A DNA stretch of 64,000 bases from Sphingobacterium rhinopitheci (GTDB lineage: Bacteria; Bacteroidota; Bacteroidia; Sphingobacteriales; Sphingobacteriaceae): NCBI RefSeq assembly GCF_022627575.1, contig NZ_JADEYQ010000001.1:588001-652000 (forward strand), in the 5' to 3' direction. How positions within the stretch are numbered: the stretch's first letter is position 1; each line of letters starts with the position of its first letter. Below the pieces are notes generated by a model that was not told where the DNA came from, ran no database searches, and saw only the letters and a program-made list of their open reading frames with translations. The translations under genes and the position numbers were made by a program. Positions 51,686-60,873 of the stretch are shown one piece after another.

Positions 51686-53176
51686 ATGGGTTACGAAAGA
51701 ATTGGATTAGAAGCATTACGCGACAAAGTGATGACTGCACAAGAGGCTGCAGCCTTAATCAATAATGGAATGATTGTTGGCTCTAGTGGCTTTACTAGAG
51801 GCGGAGACACAAAAGTAGTTTTGAAGGCATTTGCACAACGTGCTAAAAATGAAGATCTAAAAATCACTTTAGTAACAGGTGCATCTTTAGGACATGACAC
51901 AGATGCTGAATTGGCAGAAAGCGGAGCTTTAAAAAAGCGCTTACCCTTTCAAGTTGATACCGTATTACGAAAAAATATTAATACTGGCAATGTATTATTC
52001 ATTGACCAACATTTAGGTGAAACAGCAGAACACATTTTAAATGGTGAGTTCAAAATTGATGTTGCTATTTTAGAAGTTACAGAAATATTAGAAGACGGTT
52101 CAATAATTCCAACTACTTCTGTAGGTAATAATGTTGATATAGCGAAAAGCGCAGATAAAATCATCTTAGAAATTAACACTTCTATTCCTACCGCGATTCG
52201 TGGTATACATGACATCTATAAAGTGGAGGATTACGGATCTCGCACAGCAATAAACATTACATCTTGCGACACCAAAATCGGCACAGAATATATCAAAATC
52301 GACCCTTCGAAAATTGCAGGTATCGTATTTCATGATATACAAGATATGGCTGGTGACATAGTACCTGCTGATGAAGCTACATCGGCTATCGCCAAGAATA
52401 TTGTTACTTTCTTTGAAGAAGAAGTTGAAGCAGGTCGTTTGACAAAAGAATTAAAGCCATTACAATGTGGTATTGGCAAAGTAGCTAATGCTGTATTAGG
52501 CGGATTAGAGCATTCTAATTTTGAAAATTTAGTAATGTATTCTGAAGTATTACAGGATTCGACTTTTGATTTGATCGATTCAGGTAAGATGAACTTTGCT
52601 TCTGCATCATCGATGACCGTATCACAAGAATGTTATGACCGTGTAATCAACAATATCGAGAAATATAAAGACAAAATAGTATTGCGTCCACAAGCGATAT
52701 CAAACTCTTGTGAAGTAATCCGTCGTCTAGGTATTATTGGTATCAATACATCAATTGAATGCGACATCTATGGTAATGTAAACTCTACACACGTATCTGG
52801 TACACACATGATGAATGGTATCGGTGGTTCAGGAGATTTCGCGCGTAATGCGTACATTTCTATTTTCGTAACTGCTTCGATTGCTAAAGGTGGTAATATT
52901 TCTTCAATCGTACCAATGGTATCCCATGTTGACCATACAGAGCACGATGTAGATATAATTGTAACAGAGCAAGGATTGGCAGATTTGAGAGGTTTAGCAC
53001 CTCGCGAAAGAGCATTAGAGATTATCAAAAACTGTGTTCATCCAGATTACAAAGAAGAGTTATTATCTTATTTCGAAAGAGCATGTGAATTAAGAGGTGG
53101 CCAAACCCCACATATCTTAGAAGAAGCATTCTCTTGGCATACAAGATTAAAAGAGACTGGATCAATGAAAAAATAA
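51686..53176 (+). CDS. Acetyl-CoA hydrolase / succinate:acetate CoA-transferase family
   Basis: A 496-residue class I CoA-transferase. The start MGYERIGLEALRDKVMTAQEAA at the ATG 51686 is preferred over a GTG at 51650. Family landmarks are GMIVGSSGFTRGGDTK, the QCGIGKVANAVLGGL region, and GTHMMNGIGGSGDFARNA near residue 370 followed by VTEQGLADLRGLAPRERA. Members move CoA between acetate and succinate (AarC/Cat1 type) or hydrolyse acetyl-CoA. With sucD in the same window it could join acetate and succinate metabolism. It is single-gene. Confidence 0.92.
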   Translation: MGYERIGLEALRDKVMTAQEAAALINNGMIVGSSGFTRGGDTKVVLKAFAQRAKNEDLKITLVTGASLGHDTDAELAESGALKKRLPFQVDTVLRKNINTGNVLFIDQHLGETAEHILNGEFKIDVAILEVTEILEDGSIIPTTSVGNNVDIAKSADKIILEINTSIPTAIRGIHDIYKVEDYGSRTAINITSCDTKIGTEYIKIDPSKIAGIVFHDIQDMAGDIVPADEATSAIAKNIVTFFEEEVEAGRLTKELKPLQCGIGKVANAVLGGLEHSNFENLVMYSEVLQDSTFDLIDSGKMNFASASSMTVSQECYDRVINNIEKYKDKIVLRPQAISNSCEVIRRLGIIGINTSIECDIYGNVNSTHVSGTHMMNGIGGSGDFARNAYISIFVTASIAKGGNISSIVPMVSHVDHTEHDVDIIVTEQGLADLRGLAPRERALEIIKNCVHPDYKEELLSYFERACELRGGQTPHILEEAFSWHTRLKETGSMKK

Positions 53177-53196
53177 GAATATTATTATTCCATCAT

Positions 53197-53230
53197 AAAA
53201 AAGCTGTAGGTACTAATCTACGGCTTTTTT
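53197..53230. terminator. Bidirectional terminator between the CoA-transferase and gldFG genes
   Basis: AAAAAAGCTGTAG (53197-53209) pairs with CTACGGCTTTTTT (53218-53230), one wobble, with U tracts for both strands. Confidence 0.85.
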
Positions 53231-53240
53231 TATAGGCCAC

Positions 53241-55721
53241 CTAATTGGTCACAAATGACTTCTTGTATTTACGCTTCCGTAAATATTGCTGGCCAGCACC
53301 TACCAACAATAAAATCACAATAGGACATACTACATTTACCATTTGCCACATCAATCTATCTTGTTTAACAAGGGCTTTATCTAACAATCGAAGCTTCACT
53401 TCTCTATTGCGTAGAGCAATTAATTGTTCATCGTTCATCAGATAATCAATAACATTTTCTAATAGAATTTTATTTGCATATTGCTTTTCTGTATAACGAT
53501 CCCATCCCAATGGAAAAGGAGATTGATCTTTGGCATTTACCTGATTTATCAACCAATCACCATCAGCGATAACAAACATTTTTGCTGCTTTCGAAATGAG
53601 CGAAAGATCAACTGTTTCAAATATATTCTCAGGCGTAGGTCTATTTTCATACAAATAAGGGAATTTACCTGTCAAAAGTACAGCTATTGGATAAGGTTGG
53701 CTTTTAAATTTGGTAGGATCGGGGATTTCTTCTACCATTTGTAAAGAAATAGTGGAGGGAGTTTTTAATACTCTAGCGAATGGGGAGCTTGTTAATAATA
53801 CTTCCTTTTGGATACCTTCACTAGCAATTGTATCAATAGTACCTACAAATTCGGATCTAATACCATCTAAGTTTCTGATGATAGGATGAGTAGAATTAGG
53901 CATTATAATAGGAAAAAAATACCATGGAGCTAACTCTATTTGAGCTTGTCCTCCTACATTTCCCATAGATAAAGGTATCTGTGAACAATTTAAATCAGCT
54001 ATAATTTCATACTTTAGTCGCGCACCATATAAAAATAACTGATCATCAAGATTCAGTTCCCTACCGATCAGCGTTTGTGCCCCAGATTCACGTATATAAT
54101 CCATCGAAGCATCTATTTGGTCTATCGCCCAAATAATTGAACCTCCATTACGGACATAGAAATCGATTTTATATTTATCGGATTCGGAGAATTTTTCCTG
54201 CGGTTTGGCAATGATGAGCACCTGAATTTTCTTTAAGTCCTCTAATTTAATAGAATCCAAGTTTAACCTCCCAACTTGGTTTGCAACAGCTAAGCTATGC
54301 ATAGCATCATAAAGCTGTAAATCTGAAGCTTCACCATGCCCCTCTGTAAAGGCAATAAAAGGAGAGGTATTATTACTAGCCTTAGTAATAGCAGATACAA
54401 AAGCATATTCCAAATTTTGAATAGAATTATTCAAAATTTGATCTGGTGTTTGCCCTGTACGATTCTGCAAAAAATTAACATTTATCTCTTTGTCACCACG
54501 ATTAATTATGGCATAGGGAAATATCAACTTTTGAGAGTAACCATCCGCTGACTTTACATTCAAATTAGTAGGAAAAAGACCTCGCTCTATCAATGCTGTC
54601 TTAAACTTTCCTTGCTCTTCTACAGAACCAGACGAAGGATCAATTAAATTCACATGAATTTTTCCCTTAGCATAAGATCTCAAGTCATTAGCCATATTAA
54701 TAGACGCTTCCCTTAACCGCTTAAAACCACTAGGCAAATCCCCATCCAAAAATATGGTAATATAAATATCATCATCTAAAGAACTTACAATATCTTTAGA
54801 AGTACCAGTTAATGTAAAACGCTTGTCCTCAGAAAAATCAATACGATCTAAGTAACGGGTCACAAAATCTTGATTGATAAGGAGAATAACTGTTAGTGTC
54901 AGAAGATATAATGTAATTAACCTTTTTCGTACACTAAAAGAACGAGTTAAATGACCTATAGAAAAAATCAAAAATAAAATAACAACACTACAAAAATAAA
55001 TACAATCTTTTGCCATTAACACCCCTCTACTAATCGCTAAATAATGTTCCTGTATTCCCAAATTCTTAATATAATATTCGAAGTCACCTAATGCCATAAT
55101 CTGACTTGTAGCACCTATTCCGTAGAACATGAAAAAATTAACAAAGACCGCTAATAGAAAGGCGACAATTGGATTATTTACCAAAGAGGAACAAAATAAA
55201 GATATGGCCACAAAGCAACTCGCCAGAAATATTAAGCCTATATAGGAGCCTATAATAGTACCTATATCAATATTTCCGACAGGATAAGCTAATAAATAGA
55301 TAGAAACACTATACAATAACGTAGGTACTATAGCTAGTATCACAATGGTCAAACCACCGAAAAACTTCCCTAGTACAATTTGTACCATACTCAACGGCCG
55401 ACTTAATAGCAAATCATATGTACCATCCATCTTTTCACCAGCAATACTACGCATCATAATAGCGGGTATTAAAAAGATAAATAAATAAGGTGCTAAATTG
55501 AAGAATCCTTCCAAAGAGGCATATCCAGAATCAAGAATCGATGTATCAGGGAATACCCATAATACTAATCCTGCAATTAATAAAAAAAAAGCTATAGCCA
55601 AATAGCCAATTAATGAATTGAAATAACTTAATACTTCCTTTTTATATATACTAAACAATTTTTTAGGTACAATTAGATTACACTCTAAAATAGGAAAATA
55701 TAAAACAGCATACAATAGCAT
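53241..55721 (-). CDS. Fused GldF-GldG ABC transporter permease/substrate-binding protein
   Basis: An 826-residue protein. Residues about 22-265 are a GldF-type ABC-2 permease (KKEVLSYFNSLIGYLAIAFFLL, MMRSIAGEKMDGTYDLLLSRP and six helices). From about 268 a GldG protein begins: helix LITLYLLTLTVILLINQ, DRIDFSEDKRFTLTGTSKDI, a long periplasmic domain of the ABC_transp_aux type and a C-terminal helix at 795-815. In Flavobacterium gldF and gldG are separate genes. The start is uncertain: ATG 55721, or a TTG at 55658 that gives the usual GldF beginning. GldA is encoded 106 nt upstream. A gliding role is unsure, as no other gld genes are here. Confidence 0.88.
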   Translation of the reverse strand: MLLYAVLYFPILECNLIVPKKLFSIYKKEVLSYFNSLIGYLAIAFFLLIAGLVLWVFPDTSILDSGYASLEGFFNLAPYLFIFLIPAIMMRSIAGEKMDGTYDLLLSRPLSMVQIVLGKFFGGLTIVILAIVPTLLYSVSIYLLAYPVGNIDIGTIIGSYIGLIFLASCFVAISLFCSSLVNNPIVAFLLAVFVNFFMFYGIGATSQIMALGDFEYYIKNLGIQEHYLAISRGVLMAKDCIYFCSVVILFLIFSIGHLTRSFSVRKRLITLYLLTLTVILLINQDFVTRYLDRIDFSEDKRFTLTGTSKDIVSSLDDDIYITIFLDGDLPSGFKRLREASINMANDLRSYAKGKIHVNLIDPSSGSVEEQGKFKTALIERGLFPTNLNVKSADGYSQKLIFPYAIINRGDKEINVNFLQNRTGQTPDQILNNSIQNLEYAFVSAITKASNNTSPFIAFTEGHGEASDLQLYDAMHSLAVANQVGRLNLDSIKLEDLKKIQVLIIAKPQEKFSESDKYKIDFYVRNGGSIIWAIDQIDASMDYIRESGAQTLIGRELNLDDQLFLYGARLKYEIIADLNCSQIPLSMGNVGGQAQIELAPWYFFPIIMPNSTHPIIRNLDGIRSEFVGTIDTIASEGIQKEVLLTSSPFARVLKTPSTISLQMVEEIPDPTKFKSQPYPIAVLLTGKFPYLYENRPTPENIFETVDLSLISKAAKMFVIADGDWLINQVNAKDQSPFPLGWDRYTEKQYANKILLENVIDYLMNDEQLIALRNREVKLRLLDKALVKQDRLMWQMVNVVCPIVILLLVGAGQQYLRKRKYKKSFVTN

Positions 55722-55827
55722 AAAGCTTTATATGTCAATAAATTAATTGTAACCTAAAAATTATAATGTGATTGGCACTAAAAATATAGTAAGAAATCGC
55801 TATATGATAAAGATCTATACTTACTAT

Positions 55828-56538
55828 TTAAGAACGCGTAAGTTGAACAAAAATATCTTCTGTTGTTAATCCTGCATACTTATAACTTTGTTCATTTTTC
55901 AGAAAATAGTCTTTTAGATGTCCTTTACTAATAATAATCACTTCGTCACAGATTGCATCCACTTCTTGCATAATATGCGTAGACAGCAAAACTGTCTTAT
56001 CCATAGCCAAAGTTTTAATAAGATTTCTTATTTCTAAAATTTGATTTGGATCTAATCCAGATGTGGGTTCATCAAGAATAAGTACTTCAGGATTATGGAT
56101 TATGGCCATCGCTAATCCTACGCGCTGCTTATATCCTTTGGACAATTGGCCTACTTTCTTATGTTGCTCCTCCATCAGCCCCGTCCTATGGATAACTTCA
56201 TTTATACGATTATTTTTATCCTTTATAGCATGTACATCGGCTTCATAGCTTAATATTTCACGCACATACATATCTAGGTATAAGGGATTATTTTCTGGGA
56301 GATAACCGATTTTACTTTTCATCAATAAAGGATCTTTTTTGATATCCAAACCATTAATAAAAATATCCCCTTCATCTGCTGCCAAGATACCTGTAACAAT
56401 TTTCATCATCGTAGATTTCCCTGCGCCATTAGGTCCCAGAAAACCTATAATATGGTTAGAGCCAGTCTTAAAAGTTATATGATCTAATGCTTTTTGCGAA
56501 GCATACATTTTAGTAAGATTTATAACTTCTATAGCCAT
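55828..56538 (-). CDS. gldA: GldA-type ABC ATPase
   Basis: A 236-residue ATP-binding protein: Walker A GFLGPNGAGKST, signature LSKGYKQRVGLA, Walker B VLILDEPTSGLDPNQ and switch LSTHIM. The closest known role is GldA, the ATPase of the GldAFG transporter, and the next gene downstream encodes GldF-GldG. The gap of 106 nt to that gene holds no clear promoter or terminator. It lies 4 nt after the GDPD gene on the same strand. Confidence 0.9.
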   Translation of the reverse strand: MAIEVINLTKMYASQKALDHITFKTGSNHIIGFLGPNGAGKSTMMKIVTGILAADEGDIFINGLDIKKDPLLMKSKIGYLPENNPLYLDMYVREILSYEADVHAIKDKNNRINEVIHRTGLMEEQHKKVGQLSKGYKQRVGLAMAIIHNPEVLILDEPTSGLDPNQILEIRNLIKTLAMDKTVLLSTHIMQEVDAICDEVIIISKGHLKDYFLKNEQSYKYAGLTTEDIFVQLTRS

Positions 56539-56542
56539 AGTA

Positions 56543-57520
56543 TTAGTTATTAATATAAGGTGAGGACAATTTTCTTTTTCGAATATAATAATCGAGTGCT
56601 TTTTTTGCTTCCAAAGGATAATCGGTACTTATTACATCTGCTCCCTTATCTATAAAATCTGCGTATAGTTGATAACCATCAGCTTGTGCTTTCTTATCCA
56701 AATTGCCCAATGTCCCGACAATAGTTTTGATCCCATGGCTATGCAGTAGTACCACTAAATCATCATCCGGTAAACTTGTTCCCACAAAAGCGATAAGTCT
56801 ATTATCAGGAATACCAAACTCTGTCAAACGTCTTAAATCTTTATCGGATTGGATCGATGCCGAAATTACCAACTCGGGATTAATACTGTATAAAGCTCTA
56901 GCTTGATTAGCGCTATAGGTTATAACGACAGCATAATGCTCCGCATTCGCTTTTTCTATTACATTAGAAAGCAAATTATAAGGTACATCTTTTTTTACAT
57001 CCAAGGTATAAACAACCTTATTTTTACCCCATAATAATGCTTGTTGCAATGTAGGAATTTTATAATTTGTTACTTTTCCATAAGGGTCTTTAAGCTGGAG
57101 ACGCTTCAGCTCTTCCCATGTATAATCACTCACTTTGCCGGTTCCTGTTGTGGTACGATCTAATGTTTCATCATGCATCAAAACCAATATAGAATCTTTA
57201 CTCAATCGTATATCGCATTCTATAATTACGGGTAAATGATTGGCGACATTTTGAAAAGTTTCAATTGCGTTCTCGGGATATCCTTTACTCGCACCACCTC
57301 TATGTGCACTAATTAAAGGATATCTATTGTCATCAAATGTTAATAACTGATATAAATCTTCAACAGTATTTAATTTAAAATTACCATTCTGAAAAATATC
57401 TTTTTTTGACTTATTACTATTATTATTAGCGGTAGAAACATCGTTAAAACAACCAACTATTCCTACTATAAAGGAAATACCGATAACTAAAAAAACATAC
57501 TGAGGGATCTTTCTATACAT
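56543..57520 (-). CDS. Glycerophosphodiester phosphodiesterase family lipoprotein
   Basis: A 325-residue protein with a lipoprotein-type signal (GIVGCF, Cys24). The GDPD TIM-barrel shows ISAHRGGASKGYPENAIETF (His-Arg and Glu of the active site), HDETLDRTTTGTGKVSDYTW, LDVKKD and the C-terminal ADVISTDYPLEA. It cleaves glycerophosphodiesters to glycerol-3-phosphate and an alcohol. It probably faces the periplasm. It is 1 nt after aroK. Confidence 0.92.
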   Translation of the reverse strand: MYRKIPQYVFLVIGISFIVGIVGCFNDVSTANNNSNKSKKDIFQNGNFKLNTVEDLYQLLTFDDNRYPLISAHRGGASKGYPENAIETFQNVANHLPVIIECDIRLSKDSILVLMHDETLDRTTTGTGKVSDYTWEELKRLQLKDPYGKVTNYKIPTLQQALLWGKNKVVYTLDVKKDVPYNLLSNVIEKANAEHYAVVITYSANQARALYSINPELVISASIQSDKDLRRLTEFGIPDNRLIAFVGTSLPDDDLVVLLHSHGIKTIVGTLGNLDKKAQADGYQLYADFIDKGADVISTDYPLEAKKALDYYIRKRKLSSPYINN

Positions 57521-57521
57521 C

Positions 57522-58031
57522 TTAATATGCTTTAATTATATTGACAATCTGCTCAAGCGGTGTATTTATTTGTTCTACTTTTATATGCGCTTGACTATAA
57601 TATGGTTCACGCTCTACTAATTTGGATTCTATAAAAGAAAGCAACTCCTCACCTGTCAAACCTTTGAGAACAGGTCTTTTATTGACATCAGATTGACTCA
57701 ATCGAGACCATAGCGACTTGGGTGTATGATACAGGTACAAAGCTAATCCATTAGCTTTAATCCATTCCATATTATCATAATAACATGGCGTACCTCCACC
57801 GGTTGAAATAATTGCTTTTTTAGTAGCTTGTTTTTTCAAAAATTCATTTTCTAATCTTCGAAAACTATCCTCGCCATGCGCTTCGAAATATTCAGGAATA
57901 GTCATTCCTATATAGTTGACGATCTCATGATCCAAATCAATAAAAGGCAATTGTAACGCAGCAGCTATTTTTTTTCCCCAGGTCGTCTTACCACTCCCCA
58001 TAAAGCCGATCAAGAATACAGGTTTATCCAT
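57522..58031 (-). CDS. aroK: Shikimate kinase
   Basis: A 169-residue P-loop kinase that phosphorylates shikimate at the 3-OH (chorismate pathway). Walker A is GFMGSGKTTWGKKIA, the shikimate-binding Asp is in FIDLDHEI, ISTGGGTPCY is the conserved GGG loop and LSQSDVNKRPVL is the lid. The length is normal. It is in a tight run with the BT_3928-like and GDPD genes (2 and 1 nt gaps). Confidence 0.96.
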   Translation of the reverse strand: MDKPVFLIGFMGSGKTTWGKKIAAALQLPFIDLDHEIVNYIGMTIPEYFEAHGEDSFRRLENEFLKKQATKKAIISTGGGTPCYYDNMEWIKANGLALYLYHTPKSLWSRLSQSDVNKRPVLKGLTGEELLSFIESKLVEREPYYSQAHIKVEQINTPLEQIVNIIKAY

Positions 58032-58033
58032 AA

Positions 58034-59239
58034 TTATTTATTAAGATAAGTATTTATTAGGTTTTCTTTATCTGGGAAAGAAAGTTTTGACCATTTATTA
58101 ATAATATTACCATTTTGAAGTAACATAATTCCAGGATTTGATCGTACCATACTCTTCAACGGTATAGCATCTACATAAAATATTTCGAAAACTAAATCCA
58201 ATTGCTCGCTGATATATTTTACATCGTCAGCAGAACTAGCTGTTAACAAAACAGCTCTAATATTATTTTCCGTACCTATATCATGTATAGTTTGATTCAT
58301 TTTATCTAAAGCAAGAAGATCCACAGGGCTCATTTTTGTAACATCAACACTCGTTACCACAAAATTGTAATAAGGATTAGTAATTATTTCTTGCGTCACA
58401 TCATTTCCATCTGCATCCGAAATTATAAGGTCAGAAATTGGCACTTGATAACCTTTTTTCAACAGTTTAGAGATGGGCTCCCCTACAATCTCCCAATTCT
58501 CATCTTCCCATATTTTTTGGTCCATGTACTCCTTATCTGTTACCTTTTGCTCCTCATTACTTTGCTTGTGTTTTAAAGTATATATAATTTCATATTCATC
58601 CATTTCAGCTCCTTCGGGCAGTTGCATTAATTGAGGAATATTAGCACCTACTTTGTAGGGTAAAAAATCTACAAAAGGAAGGAAACACATCGTGTAAATA
58701 CCTATCCCAAAAGCAACAACAATGGTAAGAAAAGTAAATAAATTATTGGTAAAAGAACTCGCAATCAAGGGTTTAATTTTATCTCTCTTAATAAAGATAA
58801 CCAATATAAATGCCAACAAAACTAAGTCTTTACCAAAAGATTCCCATGGTGTAAGTGGAATAGCATCACCAAAACAACCACAAGAAGTGACTACTTCAAA
58901 AAATGCAGAATAAAACGTTAAGAACGTAAAAAATATAATCAATAATAATAAGCCCCAAGCTACTTTACGTCCGGCAATACCTAATATTAATAAAACACCA
59001 AATATAATCTCTAATGCACAGATCGCTATAGCTATATAAGTACTGTAATCGTTTAAAAAGCTTGTCTTGAAAACATGAAAATATTCTTGCAGTTTAAAGC
59101 CAAATCCCATCGGATCATTAGCTTTAATCAAACCAGAAAAAATAAATAGAAGACCTACAAAAATTCTAGATATCCACAATAAAATCTCTGGACTATCTTT
59201 TTTCGTTTGCAATGGACTATAGAATGATGTCGTACTCAT
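58034..59239 (-). CDS. BT_3928 family DoxX-type membrane protein
   Basis: A 401-residue protein. Four DoxX-type helices (about 25-155, with RIFVGLLFIFSGLIKANDP and a CGCFGD motif) and a fifth helix (about 165-185) are followed by a soluble extracytoplasmic domain with a thioredoxin-like look (FVVTSVDVT, FYVDAIPLKSMVRSNPGIMLLQNG). The family is present in nearly all Bacteroidota beside DUF1599 and shikimate kinase genes, as here. The CGC motif and thioredoxin-like end hint at redox or quinone chemistry at the membrane, but the function is unknown. It is 2 nt from DUF1599. Confidence 0.85.
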   Translation of the reverse strand: MSTTSFYSPLQTKKDSPEILLWISRIFVGLLFIFSGLIKANDPMGFGFKLQEYFHVFKTSFLNDYSTYIAIAICALEIIFGVLLILGIAGRKVAWGLLLLIIFFTFLTFYSAFFEVVTSCGCFGDAIPLTPWESFGKDLVLLAFILVIFIKRDKIKPLIASSFTNNLFTFLTIVVAFGIGIYTMCFLPFVDFLPYKVGANIPQLMQLPEGAEMDEYEIIYTLKHKQSNEEQKVTDKEYMDQKIWEDENWEIVGEPISKLLKKGYQVPISDLIISDADGNDVTQEIITNPYYNFVVTSVDVTKMSPVDLLALDKMNQTIHDIGTENNIRAVLLTASSADDVKYISEQLDLVFEIFYVDAIPLKSMVRSNPGIMLLQNGNIINKWSKLSFPDKENLINTYLNK

Positions 59240-59241
59240 GA

Positions 59242-59790
59242 TTAATTATTTTTTGAAGCGTAACCTAATTTTATTAAACAAAAAACAGCATAGTTAAGCA
59301 TATCTTGATAATTGCCTACAAAGCCTTCAGAAGCAATTGTCTTACCACCATTGTCTTCCATTTGCTTTACACGATGCAACTTCATTAAGATCATATCTGT
59401 CATCGATGACACGCGCATATCACGCCAAGCTTCACCATAATCATGGTTTTTCGCAAACATCAAATCTCTGGTCTCATTAACCTTATTCGTATATTCAGTA
59501 TCTACTATTGCTAGAGGTAAATTCTCTTCCCCATCTTCTCCCAAATCTAATTGCATCAATGCTATCACACAATAATTAACAATAGCTACAAACTCGTCTG
59601 CAATATCATCCCCTACTTTAGAAACTTTTTTTACTTCCAATGTACGGATACGCTTCGCTTTAATATATAGTTGATCTGTAATAGAACTCAAACGCATGAT
59701 ACGCCATGAGGTACCATAGTCCTTGGATTTCTTGATAAATAAATCTTTACAATATTTTATAACGGCATTATATTCTGTAGTAGTATCCAT
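59242..59790 (-). CDS. DUF1599 protein with two tandem repeats
   Basis: A 182-residue helical cytoplasmic protein starting MDTTTEYNAVIKYC (ATG 59790, preferred over 59859). The sequence is an internal duplication: KSKDYGTSWRIMRLSSITD near residue 22 matches KNHDYGEAWRDMRVSSMTD near residue 115, a 93-residue period, and NYCVIAL matches NYAVFCL at the same spacing. DUF1599 has been grouped with nucleotide-modification-associated domains; no activity is proven. It is the first gene of the run ending at gldFG. Confidence 0.88.
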   Translation of the reverse strand: MDTTTEYNAVIKYCKDLFIKKSKDYGTSWRIMRLSSITDQLYIKAKRIRTLEVKKVSKVGDDIADEFVAIVNYCVIALMQLDLGEDGEENLPLAIVDTEYTNKVNETRDLMFAKNHDYGEAWRDMRVSSMTDMILMKLHRVKQMEDNGGKTIASEGFVGNYQDMLNYAVFCLIKLGYASKNN

Positions 59791-60075
59791 TTTTAGATAT
59801 ATTAAATAGAAAATTTCTTTCACAAATATAATCACAATTAGGCATTTGTTGTTAGTCACAAAAGCGTAGCTTTTTACTTTTTATCTAAAAAGTAGCTGCA
59901 TTTCAGTTAATTTAGTATAAAATACTATATCCTATAAAATGATGAATTCATAGAAACAATAAATATTGTTTTAAATGTTATAAAATGCAAGAACAATCAA
60001 TCCTAATATGTCCTTGATATATTATACCAGTAAGAATTCGAGATTATATAGTATATACTTAATAGTAGGTAAAGA

Positions 60076-60873
60076 ATGAAATTGAATAAACCCGAAATAA
60101 GAGAAGTAAATATCATTAGATATATACAACCTTTCAGAGAAGGTGGCTCCCTTCCAGGTTTGGTAGATGCTGATGATGGATTTAGCTATGTCATCAAATT
60201 TAGAGGTGCAGGCCAAGGGAAAAAAGCACTAGTAGCAGAGTTGATAGGTGGTGAATTGGCCCGTATATTAGGGCTTCGCATGCCTGAGTTAGTATTTGCT
60301 AACTTAGATGGATCTTTTGCCCGCTTAGAACCAGACGAAGAGATTCAAGATTTACTCAAATTCTCCGTTGGTAAAAATTTAGGTGTTCATTTTTTAAATG
60401 GCGCTATAACATTTGATGCCAATGTAGACGATATTCAAGAAGTCGAAGCTTCCAAAATCGTATGGCTCGATGCCTTACTCATGAATGTCGATAGGACAGC
60501 TAGAAACACAAATATGCTTATTTGGCATAAAGAGCTATGGCTTATTGACCATGGTGCATCCTTGTATTTCCATCATTCATGGGATAATTGGCAAGAACAA
60601 ATGGTTAAGCCTTTTGTACAAATAAAAGATCATGTCTTACTAAAAAAAGCTAGCCAAGTACGTGAAATAGATAGCTCGTATAAAGATAAGTTTAGCACAG
60701 AAAATATCCAGAACATATTGGATACAATTCCTGACGAATGGTTAATAGAAGAAGGGCGTGATTTAACAGCTAACGAAGTGCGGGAGGTATATCTTCAATT
60801 TTTAATAGGTAGAATAGCACATACCGAATTATTTATCCAACAGATTGAACATGAGCGAAAGAACTGTATATGA
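60076..60873 (+). CDS. Short HipA-family kinase
   Basis: A 265-residue HipA-like protein kinase without the N-terminal HipA domain. Seen are the ATP-binding Lys41 in YVIKFRG, the catalytic loop NVDRTARNTNML (Asp139, Asn144 or Asn146) and the metal-binding LIDHGASL (Asp158). The length is about 60 percent of E. coli HipA. No HipB-type HTH antitoxin gene is adjacent. Instead the gene overlaps the DUF3037 gene by 23 nt, a pairing also recalled from other bacteria. The gene stands apart from the divergent DUF1599 gene by about 285 AT-rich nt. The role is unknown; toxin-like or regulatory phosphorylation is possible. Confidence 0.85.
   Translation: MKLNKPEIREVNIIRYIQPFREGGSLPGLVDADDGFSYVIKFRGAGQGKKALVAELIGGELARILGLRMPELVFANLDGSFARLEPDEEIQDLLKFSVGKNLGVHFLNGAITFDANVDDIQEVEASKIVWLDALLMNVDRTARNTNMLIWHKELWLIDHGASLYFHHSWDNWQEQMVKPFVQIKDHVLLKKASQVREIDSSYKDKFSTENIQNILDTIPDEWLIEEGRDLTANEVREVYLQFLIGRIAHTELFIQQIEHERKNCI

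Noticed and set aside
60022..60216. Minus-strand frame across the start of the HipA-like gene
   Set aside because: It overlaps the conserved N-terminus of the kinase and has no recognisable motif.
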